Below, piece by piece: positions 26,971 through 35,800 of a stretch of 64,000 nt of DNA (position 1 is the stretch's first letter; the number at the start of each line of letters is the position of its first letter). A program made the translations under genes and the position numbers. Origin of the DNA: Heterodera schachtii (Eukaryota > Nematoda > Chromadorea > Rhabditida > Heteroderidae); NCBI GenBank assembly GCA_023374025.1, contig SIJG01000055.1, positions 434,001-498,000 on the forward strand, in the 5' to 3' direction. The notes under the pieces are model-generated. The model was not told where the DNA came from. It did no database searches and saw only the letters and a list, made by a program, of their open reading frames with translations.

Positions 26971-28851
26971 AATTGCTCATTTCAGTTTTTTGTTATTCCT
27001 TCAACTATTTAGAAATATTGAGTTGTTTTTTCAACCGGTTTTTTTCATTTTGTTTATGTGATTATGATAAATTTTTAATAAACTTCGTTTTCTGAGGCCT
27101 TAAAATTATTACGTTTTTTTCGCTAATTTTAATTGGGGACATTTTGACTGTTTTTAGCTTGGGGGACATTATGACGCGGGGACATTATGACGCGGGGACA
27201 TTTTGACTGTTTTTAGCTTGGGGGACATTATGACGCGGGGACATTATGACGCGGGGACATTATGACGCAGGGACATTTTGACAGCGCGCCCCAAAAACAG
27301 CACTCGCTCTTTCTTAATATCACCAGAAAAACTGTCTAAAATTAAAAAATTATCTAGGAATAAAAGCTAAACGACTACCAAGGCCTTCATTGACAAAACG
27401 CGCCATTGTTCCACTGTCCACCTTTTCAAGCGCTTTCACAGAAATTAAATGCGGGGGATGCCATTTTTTGCCATCCAATTTTCCTATCAACAAATTGGCC
27501 ATCATTCGTCCCATTTTATCAGTAGTCTCGTCCACTGAAATCCAAACAAATGCTTCACCAATTTCGTCCTTAATTTTTGTCATTGTCTAAAAATCAAAAT
27601 TGAAAAAAAAATTTTGAACAATTTTTAAAACCTCAGAAAAAAGTTGGACCAAATAATTTTTTCGAAGAGTTGATTGGTCCGGCACGGCGCGTTGACAATA
27701 CTTTTCCAAAAACGAACTCAAAACTGCGTTGTCCAGCTTACGAAATGGTATGTTAGCAGACACAAGTGCTTTGCAAAGGTCGGCAGAAAATTGGTCCTGT
27801 TTGTTTTCATTCGTTGTCAAAAAAGGCTGATGCTACTTGCTTTTCTTTTTTGAAAATCGGTCCAAATTAGCGCGATGTTTTGCCGTTTCATTGTGTTGTT
27901 TTAAATGGCAATATTGAGAGCATGGAATCTGTGGAAAATGATCATGTTGCTGATGTTGTTTGTTGCAAGTCGTTGTTGTCTTTACCTGCTGTTCACAAAC
28001 TTGACAGAAGATTATTTTTCCATTAATGGAATAAATTTCTTCGCCTTCAACTTTTTTGATCCAGTCACGAATAAATGCAGATTTAGATTGAATTTTGGGC
28101 ATTTTGGTTCGATATTTCCTTTAAAAATATGGGTTTTATTTGGTATATTTGAAGAAAATTAGTGAATTTTCCTTTGCAAATTTGAAAAATCGCGAAATAG
28201 TGGCAAAAATAATGACAAAATGCCAAAATAGTGGCAAAAAATTATTTTAGTGGCCAACTTCCAAAATAGTTTTTTTTAGTGGCGAAGCTCCAAAATAGTG
28301 ATTCCTAGTGATGAATAGTGGCGTTAAAACGAAGAATTTCCGAACTAAAAATGTGTTTTTCGTGCATTTCTCGTCGTAACTAAGCCGCAGAAAAAATAGT
28401 TAAAAAACTAAGAATCCTCGCCCTAGTCATGAAAACATGTTTTCAAGGGTTTTCCTGGTCGCTGATCACGAATCCGGCATCCATTTCGAACGATTCCGAA
28501 AGCCGGGTCCGAATTCGAACAAAAAGTCGAAAATTCAAATTTTCGATTTCGATTTTCACATTTTTGGTTCAAACTTTGTTTAAATCACTGAAAAGAACTG
28601 AAATTCATCAATGCTTCAATAAAAGATCATTTGAACCATTTGAGACTAAAAATTGAAAATCTAAAAAATTTGAATTCTCGACTTTTTGTTCGAATTCGGA
28701 CCCGGCTTTCGGAATCGTTCGAAATGGATGCCGGATTCGTGATCAGCGACCCCAAAAACCCCAATAAAAAGTGTTTTCATGACTTTTGAAAACATAAAAA
28801 ATTTTTTCGAAAAAAGGGGGGGGGACAAACTGAACTATTACCAAAAGTCTT

Positions 28852-28925
28852 GAGGTATGGCAACTTCAATTTCGCTGTCCACAAAAAGGGAACCGCCCAC
28901 TTTGGCGCGGGTTTTTTGAAAAATC
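28852..28925 (-). other. Possible orphan exon next to the transposon nest
   Basis: The minus strand reads KTRAKVGGSLFVDSEIEVAI PQD here. The frame continues as FFDKHQK at 24541-24558 if the nested elements and one target duplication are removed. No family recognised. It may be an upstream exon of the Psq-like gene or of a lost gene. Confidence 0.3.
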
Positions 28926-29154
28926 AAGCACTTGATGATAAGTCATAGAAAAATCAAAGATTTTACAAAACCTGAGTTCAGATTCGTGATCAGCGAATTT
29001 TTTTACCCCGGAAATAATGTTTTTAAAATGACCACAATTCTGCACCTTTGCAGATTGGTATCATTGGAAAAAAACATTTTATCATCATCAATCATTTGAC
29101 TTTTTATAAAGAACTTCACCATGGAAATTCGGCGTGATGGTCATTTACGGCAGT

Positions 29155-29761
29155 GTGTTTTTGGCAAAGGTGTAGATCATTGGTCCCGAATTTTTTAATT
29201 TAATTTTTTTTTCTGAATTTTTTTAACACTTTTCTAGGGATGTTTTGAAGCGCTGAGCACGAATCCGGCCTCCATTTCGGCCAATTCCGAATCCCTAACC
29301 CGAACTCGAACATTTTTTGAGAATTATTTTTTAAAATTTTTTTAAATTTCACTTAAATTAGTGTTTCGGGGTTGTTAACTTTAGACAAAAAGCATCTCAA
29401 AACCAAAAAATGGTCATTCTGTAAAGATACGAACATAAAAATGAATTTTGATAATTTTGACTTTTCGATTTTTGTTCGAGTTAGGGTCCGATATTCGAAA
29501 TTGGTCAAAATTAATGGCAGATTCGTGATCAGCAACCCCGAAAACACTAAAAACAATGATTTAAGAGAAATTTTAAAAAATTTAAAAATTAATTCTCAAA
29601 AAATGTTTGAGTTCGGGTTAGGGATTCTGAATTGGCCGAAATGGAGGCCGGATTCGTGCTCAGCGCTTCAAAACATCCCTAGAAAAGTTTAAAAAATTCA
29701 GAAAAAAAAAATTAAATTAAAAAATTTCGGGACCAATGATCTACACCTTTGCCGTGTTTTT
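29155..29761. mobile_element. Palindromic hAT-type MITE, 591 bp
   Basis: Element 29163-29753 begins GGCAAAGGTGTAGATCATTG and ends with the inverse CAATGATCTACACCTTTGCC. Perfect 8-bp duplication GTGTTTTT at 29155-29162 and 29754-29761. The arms contain sub-repeats (GATTCGTGATCAGC, TTCGAGTTAGGGTC) shared with the other elements nearby. Non-coding. Confidence 0.9.
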
Positions 29762-29911
29762 CGAACCATTTCAGTGACGTTTTTATCTTATTTTTCAAGG
29801 CGTAAATGTTTGGAAGACCGTCTCAGTGGAGGGAATAAGTATTGAGAAAATGACGTAATTTGTTGTCTTACAGAAAATCACCAACCAATCAAAGGGGAGC
29901 CAGACAAGGTC

Positions 29912-30797
29912 CTACTGCGGGTAATCCTTCGGAAGGTAAAAACCCAACTCGTACTAGGCCAACTCGTACTGCCCCAACTCGTACTGTTTTTCGACAAAAA
30001 AATCGTCATAACTTTTGTTAAAGTCGGCCAAATTAAACATTCTTGGTATCATTCAATAGCCCTTAAAATTCTCTATCTATCCACCATGTTTCCAAAAATT
30101 TGATCAAGTTTGAAAAAAGTTATGGACAAAAACAAATTTTTTTACGATTTTTGGTCATAAGTTTTTTGAAAAGCAATAAAATTTTCTTGCATTGTGCAGG
30201 TAGATAGAGAACGTTAAGGGCTATCGAATGATACAAAGAATGTTTAATTTGGTCGACTTTAAAAAAAGTTATGACGATTTTTTTGTCGAAAAACAGTACG
30301 AGTTGGGGCAGTACGAGTTGGCCTAGTACGAGTTGGGTGTCGTCCCCTTCGGAATTGGTGCCCTGACAAAAAAATAAATTTAAAAAATTTCTTAACAAAT
30401 CACTTTTTTATGGTAAAAAAAATGCGCTGATCACGAATCCGAGCGGATTTTGAAAAATCATTGATTTTCTCTATGATTTTTCATCAAGTACTTGATTTTT
30501 TTTTTAAATTTTTGTTTTCTAAAATTTTGGCTTCCCTATACATTTAACTGCTCATTCTATAGCTATTTATGCATTCTACACCATTAAGAATATTGAATTT
30601 ACCGAAAACAAAATTTTAGAAAACAAAAATTAAAAAAATCAAGTATTTGATAAAAATCACAGATAAAATCAATGATTTTTCAAAATCCGAGCTCGGATTC
30701 GTGATCAGCGCATTTTTCTACCCTACAAAAAGTTAAAAGAAAATTTTTATCTCTTTTATCCGTCGGGACATCAATTCCGAAGGATTACCCTACTGCG
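29912..30797. mobile_element. GGTAATCCTTCGG element inside the choline kinase pseudogene
   Basis: Element 29920-30789 starts GGTAATCCTTCGGA and ends TCCGAAGGATTACC. 8-bp duplication CTACTGCG at 29912-29919 and 30790-30797. Inner body 30360-30730 is palindromic around GATCACGAATCCGAG ... CTCGGATTCGTGATC. A second element is nested at its left end. Confidence 0.9.
29928..30351. mobile_element. Nested foldback with triple ACTCGTAC arms
   Basis: Left arm CCAACTCGTACTAGGCC, CAACTCGTACTG, CAACTCGTACTG; right arm is its inverse, ending TAGTACGAGTTGGG at about 30339. Duplication CCTTCGGA flanks it (29926-29933 and about 30350-30357). The host element reads on without it as GGTAATCCTTCGGAATTGGTG. Confidence 0.7.
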
Positions 30798-31297
30798 TGT
30801 GTATTTAAATCAGAAACGGATTTGGTGGCAGAGTCTGTTATTTTTACTATTCTGTCTGAACGAGACATGAGGCCGAAACTCCATGGAATATTCAGCGGGG
30901 GCCGTTTTGAACAATTCATTCCGGTGAGTAAGAATTTAATCCAATGTCTAAGGAACCAGTTTACGAAAGGCTCCCAGAGAAGTTTCCTTCGGATGGTCAA
31001 ATATGTATAATTACGCGAAGGAAATTCACCAGGACAAGAGTGAGGAACAATTGGAGAAAATCATGGTCGAAGTGAGTTTTGGCCTTTGGTTGACCAATGC
31101 CAGTGGATTCCTTTTCAGGAAACCGTTCCCTTTGTGCCCATCCCGCATTTACTTTGGGGCTTATTTAAGGGCGCATCCCCTTCAACTGCAAAGTTCGATT
31201 ATAAGGTAATATATAATAAAAGAAAACAAAAAACTTCAGAGTTTTGGCATATCTCGTTTGGCTCTGTATTTCAAAACGAAGGGTTCTCTGAAGAAGT

Positions 31298-31400
31298 TTG
31301 GCGGAAAGGGCGGTGATTAGAAGAGTACGGACGAAGAAAAAGAACGACCGAATTAGGCGGAATCAAATTGTGATCAAAAGTACTTATCGATTTTTTCTTT
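31298..31400 (+). pseudogene. Tail fragment related to the 13-14.7 kb membrane protein gene
   Basis: 31303-31385 aligns with 14630-14705 (GGGCGGTG..AGAAG.GTACGGACGAA...GTGATCAAAAGTA). In the same frame it reads AVIRRVRTKKKNDRI against AVVRRVRTKKMRTIE. It overlaps the end of the choline kinase pseudogene. Confidence 0.6.
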
Positions 31401-31879
31401 TTTGCTTGTTAAAGATTTTGGCAAAAATCAACAATTTCTGTTTTGAGCCATTAAAAATAGGAGTTTGTAGGCATCGCCGAGTAAAATTTTTTGGTTTTCT
31501 AATTTGTAAAAAAATCAAATCGGATCATTAGTAGGCGGAGGACAACGTGATAAATCTTTCTTGAAGGGTAAAACAAATATTTAGCCATTTTGAAAGTTTA
31601 TTTACATTTAGCGAATTTGAAGAAATTTTGTGAAAAATTATTCCGAACCCCTGGCCCAATTCGAGCAAAAAGTCGAAAGTTAAAATTTTCGAATTTAACA
31701 TTTTTGGTCTAAAAAAAGTTTAAATGATCTTTTATTGCAGGAGCTTTGCTTTCAGTTTATTTCCGCGTATTTAAACCATTTAGACGGCTTTTTGTTTGAG
31801 TTCGGGTCAGGGGTCCCGTATTGACCAAAATGGATGCCGGATTCGTGATCAACGAGCAAGAAAACCAATAAAACATTTT

Positions 31880-32325
31880 ATATTAGTAGTATTTTAAAAA
31901 GGTCGTAAATAAGGGCGAAAAAGTTCCAAATTTAGGGGGTAAATTTTTTTTAATATTTCAGATCAAGGCAAACAATTTTATTCACTGATTGAGTTACAAA
32001 TAAGATATATTTTGAAATTTTCGGGGGTAAAAGACATACGATTATCGGCCAAAAAATTTCAGATCGAATTTTAAGAAAATTTTTCATTTCTTATGGGCCT
32101 ATTTTTGAAAATTTTACAGTCGATTCTTAAGGGTGTATTTTTCGTTTTTATTGCATTTTTGTTTTAATAAATTTTGAACAAAACGCCAAAATAAGGGCAA
32201 AAACTCATTTTAAAGGCGAAGATCTAAAATATTGATTTTTAAGGGCGTTAAAACGCAAAATTCTCTAACAAAAAATATGTTTTTCGTGCATTTCTCGTCG
32301 AGTTAAAGCTGCAGAAAAATAAGGG
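31880..32325. mobile_element. Internally deleted hAT relic
   Basis: Shares ACAATTTTATTCACTGATTG, GTAAAAGACATACGATTATC and TTTTTCGTGCATTTCTCGTC with both ends of the hAT element at 24629-28425, but lacks the transposase body. Abuts another MITE copy. Confidence 0.7.
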
Positions 32326-32760
32326 TAATACTGTAGTTTGTCCCCCCCTTTTTGGAAAAAAAATTTTCAAAAATTGTTTTGCCCTAAAAACAAGTTTCCA
32401 GGGGTTTTTGGGGTCGCTGAACACGAATCCGGCATCCATTTCGGCCAATTTCGAATCCCGGATCCGAATTCGAACAAAAAGTCGAAAATTCAAATTTTCG
32501 AATTTCGCATTTTTGGTTCAATACCGGTTTAAATACACGAAAGCATTCTAAAAGTTACCAATTTTGCAATACAAGATCATTTGAGTCATTTTTAGACGAA
32601 AAATGCGAAATTCGAAAATTTGAATTTTCGACTTTTTGTTCGAATCCGGGTCCGGGATTCGAAATTGGCCGAAATGGATGCCGGATTCATGTTCAGCGAC
32701 CCCAAAAACCCTGGAAACTTGTTTTAAGGGCAAAAAATTTTTGAAAATAATAAGTAAAAC
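32326..32760. mobile_element. Third copy of the GGTAATAC palindromic MITE, right end damaged
   Basis: Begins GGTAATACTGTAGTTTGTCC. Inverted halves meet around 32540, with arms containing GAATCCGGCATCCATTTCGG and its inverse. The far terminal repeat is replaced by sequence ending in GGGCCCTAG, so this copy is truncated or re-invaded. Confidence 0.7.
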
Positions 32761-32864
32761 TTATAAATCCGGGCCCTAGTAATGTCACATTTTACAAATA
32801 ATATTTATAGACAATTAAAACATGATGAAGATATGCATAATACTGGGATGATATAATTGAAGAA

Positions 32865-35800
32865 CTAATTGCACAGCTTATTAAGAAGGGTTTTGAGGAA
32901 TTCCACGGCACTTGTGACCTGAGTCCACCAATATGCCTCACTTCCTTGCATTCGTTTTCCGTAAAAACCATCGATGAATTGCAAATTGGAGAGCAAAGCT
33001 GGCGGATTCGCCTGAAAGAACGTTCCAGCGAATTAATCAGAAAATAAAGCCTAACGCACCTTAATGATGACGAAAACAAGAACTGGCAAAATGTCATCCG
33101 CCGAAGCTGCCGATCGGCCGGAGGAAAGCGTAACTAAATTCTCAATGGTCTCACAGCAACGGGTGATGCATGCCTGTTAATTACAAAATTGAATTATTGT
33201 TCGAATTGAAAAATAAATCATTTCATGCCATTTTGTCTCGCGGTGATTTGTACGCGTTGATTATGTTCAGTTCAGCCTGAGCAGAGGGCCACGGACATTC
33301 CGCATAAAGATTCTGATTGAAGTGGGAAAGTAAAAGTTTTTCTTCAACGCAATAGGCTTACTTTCGGAATTGCCAATTCGGGATGGCCAACCGAAATAAG
33401 CTCAGAGAGTTTGTGGACCGATTTGTTGAGAACCCTTCAAAGATTTTAAATTTTGAACTTGGAAAGCATTCTAAAACTGACTCATCTCTGAAGTAATCCG
33501 CTTCACCGTTTGGGAACAGCGCATAAACGTAAATTTGTCCCATCAAAGAACGCTCCAAGCATTTTCGTGCATATTCAATGTCTTCAATGGATGCCGATCG
33601 CCACATCGATTCCAAGACGAGTTGCTCGTAGAGATGGCACAAATGCGACTCGACAAGGTCAATCTTCTCGTCCTTAATTAACAGATACCAATATTAGAGA
33701 CCGAACAATTTGGGTCGGATGGAACCCGAGTCGGGACCCCGTCAAATTCCGAGGCTTTTTCTTGGGATCCCGTGGGATTATCGGGATTTGGTTAAATCCA
33801 AAATTTTTCTTCACATCTTTCTAATAAAAAGATTTATTCAAATGTTAAATGGTTAATTAACAAAAGGCTTTTGAATGATATCTTAAGAGCGGGTGACAAT
33901 ATTTTTGGGACGACCCAATACATTCAAATATAATTATTAACCTGGACATTCAATTGCTGAAAATCCTGCAGAAATTGTTGTAAGAATTGTTGTTCCTTCT
34001 TTTGAAGACTGAACCGAACGAGCATTTCAATCAGACATTCGGAGGTGAGTGATTTGACACGGCGAATGCGTCTGCTCATCCGATCCAGGCAAAAGTCAAG
34101 TTGAAGCAGCGTGAGACGCGACTGCTGCAGGTAAAGGTGGAAAGCCGTCCTCTTCCGGTGCTCCTCGCGCAGCGTACGCAACAAAACGCGAACACTGCGA
34201 AAATAACACAGAATTGTACGACGACAAGCGAACTGTACCCTTTTGGTTCAAAAATGGACAGACAGCGTTGGACCTCGCGGATTTGGGCCGACTGTTTTCT
34301 GTCACGACTGTTCACCGCCTCGGCAAGCAACAACTTTAGGAACTGTTGTAGTGCTACCAGTTCACTGTTCGGCTCAGTCTTTGATCCATTCGTCTGGTTT
34401 TTGTTCGTTCCATTGGCCAAATCTTTCCCATTTCCTTCGTTTTTATTTCTTTCCGATTGACAATGAGAAGCGTAAGGCAAATTCGTGGTCCAACTGAGCA
34501 CCAATCTCAGTTTTCGCTTTGCATCCAAAAAGGCTTTGCATCGTGTCAAATTGTTTGGGTCGTAATAGCGAAATTCCTCCTCATTTTGTGTCTATAAAAA
34601 GGAGTAAAAATAAATATTGGCGACTCTTCCAAAATGCCTCAATTTGGGCCGAATTCGATTGGAGTTGCGCTGTCCCCTGCTGCGAATTGTTCTCTTGCAT
34701 GGAAAACAAAGTGTTGCTGCTGCTCCCAGACCGATTGTTCACATAATGACAATGCGCTTTTGGAGTGTTTTGCTGTTGGACGGAAGGAACGGCGACAGAA
34801 GCGGCGGAAGGGACGGAACTTCCAACCGTCGCTTGGACATTTTGCGGCGGGAGGCCCAAAGTGACCGACTCAGTACACCGAAGCTCACTGAACCCTTCGT
34901 TGTCTGAGGCGACCTGCGAAAAAGTGAGTTAACCTTTTGTAAATCGAATAGACAAAGTCACCACATCCGTCGACCAACTGTCGCTCACAAGTGACACCGT
35001 TTCGTCACCTGCACATAATCAAAAATAAATATACAAAATGCTTAAAAAACCAAATGTTTACGATATCTTGATGAATCTTGCGGTGGGAGACCAAATTTTC
35101 CAAATTTTTCCTCGAGTCCTTCAGTATTTTGCTTCCGCACACTAATCGGAATGGTGGGAAGAGTTCGTCGTGGTTCCACCGGTTGCGTGGCGATGGCAGG
35201 GACGGTGGAGCAAATGGTGGCAGCTTCTGACAAAGAACTCTGTTTAATTTGTCGCAATTAATCCATTTACCGCTGTTTTGTTCAGGAGCATTTCCAGAAA
35301 ATGGCGTTTCGCGCCCCGAAATGCGTCCCCCGCTGAGACTGGGCGAACCCCTCCCAGAAACATTGGCACTGATCGGAACGACATCGGAAAAATTGTCGGG
35401 CAAAGCGGAAATGTCTTCAGTCTCAAAAGAAAAAATTAATGCTGTAATTAAAAGTTCAATGTTTACTTCATCAACAACATTGTCATTTGACGAGCTGACC
35501 GAAGAGCCGGCCGCTGCTTCGTCCATTCCCTCCTCCTCGTCCTCGTCACTGACCACGTCAGTCGCTGTTCTGTCGGATACTGAATTGGCCAAACATTGTT
35601 TATAAAACATTGACTAATCGAAGACCAATGCTTTCCGTAGCCGTCAAAAAGCGTGTTTTCTTCTCTCCGCTCACCAACTTTCGCCTTTTTGACTGGAGAC
35701 GTCGGAAAAGTTCCATGATCGACCCTTCGGAGTCCATTCCAATGGGGTCGTTTCGATCGGGGATGTGGAAGAAGAGCACATTCTCAAAAATACGGAGTTG

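Larger units (their letters stand above)
25692..27298 (+). mobile_element. Mutator-like (MULE) element nested in the hAT transposase
   Basis: Element 25700-27290 (1591 bp), flanked by the 8-bp duplication CCAAAAAC (25692-25699 and 27291-27298). The ends are imperfect inverted repeats centred on GTCAAAATGTCCC. Just inside are tandem 16-bp units GTCATAATGTCCCCGC, about six at the left end and five inverted at the right end. Removing the element and one duplication restores the host reading LFLVTDGAAYM. The interior has a 128-residue ORF at 25933 and a C-terminal MULE transposase fragment. Confidence 0.88.
24804..28102 (-). pseudogene. hAT transposase, broken by one stop codon and one insertion
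   Basis: Reads from 28102 to 24804 in several exons. N-terminal BED-like zinc finger (FCQVC ... HLKQHNETAKH) with an intron between the two halves; then AFVWISVDETTDKMGRMMAN with the first catalytic Asp; LFLVTDGAAYM around the second; LLHVTCLCHALHRVAEKV, the Cys/His motif; and the C-terminal hAT dimerisation domain (TSCDVERSFSVYKSLLADNR MSF), ending at 24804. Two lesions are visible: an in-frame TAG near 27830, between KKKSK and HQPFLTTNENK, and the 1591-bp insert at 25700-27290 within the VTDGA segment. Apart from these, frame and splice sites are intact, so the copy was probably inactivated recently. A previously active element of this family must have supplied related copies at 31.9 and 53.1 kb. 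Confidence 0.88.
24629..28425 (-). mobile_element. hAT DNA transposon, 3797 bp, containing a nested Mutator-like element
   Basis: Terminal inverted repeat TAGGGCGAGGATT at 24629, inverse at 28413-28425, the TAGGG-type end typical of hAT elements. Perfect 8-bp duplication GTCATGAA at 24621-24628 and 28426-28433. Subterminal repeats of AAAATAGTGGCAAAA occur near both ends. It contains a broken transposase gene on the minus strand; without the nested insert it would be about 2.2 kb. Confidence 0.93.
24555..28850. mobile_element. Second palindromic MITE copy, split by a hAT transposon
   Basis: Outer ends GGTAATTAGTTCAGTTTGTC (24563) and the inverse ending at 28842 are flanked by the 8-bp duplication AAAAGTCT (24555-24562 and 28843-28850). 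Removing the inner hAT element (24629-28425) and one copy of its duplication leaves 475 bp, against 473 bp for the intact relative at 23618-24090. Confidence 0.92.
29805..31316 (+). pseudogene. Choline/ethanolamine kinase pseudogene, interrupted by transposons
   Basis: Segments match choline kinases: GEPDKVLLR, ETDLVAESVIFTILSERDMR PKLHGIFSGGRFEQFIP, NYAKEIHQDKSEEQLEKIMV, PIPHLLWGLF, FGISRLALYFKTKG. They are collinear on the plus strand from about 29805 to the TAG at 31316. Defects: an 870-bp element inserted inside LLR|VY (29920-30789, with target duplication); a one-base frame change between VY and the SETD segment; a further frame change before NYAKEIHQ near 30992; and no trace of the region with the catalytic HND-x(4)-N and D-FEY motifs, which belongs between FIP and the EIHQ segment. 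It cannot encode an active kinase. Upstream N-terminal exons were not found. Confidence 0.8.
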
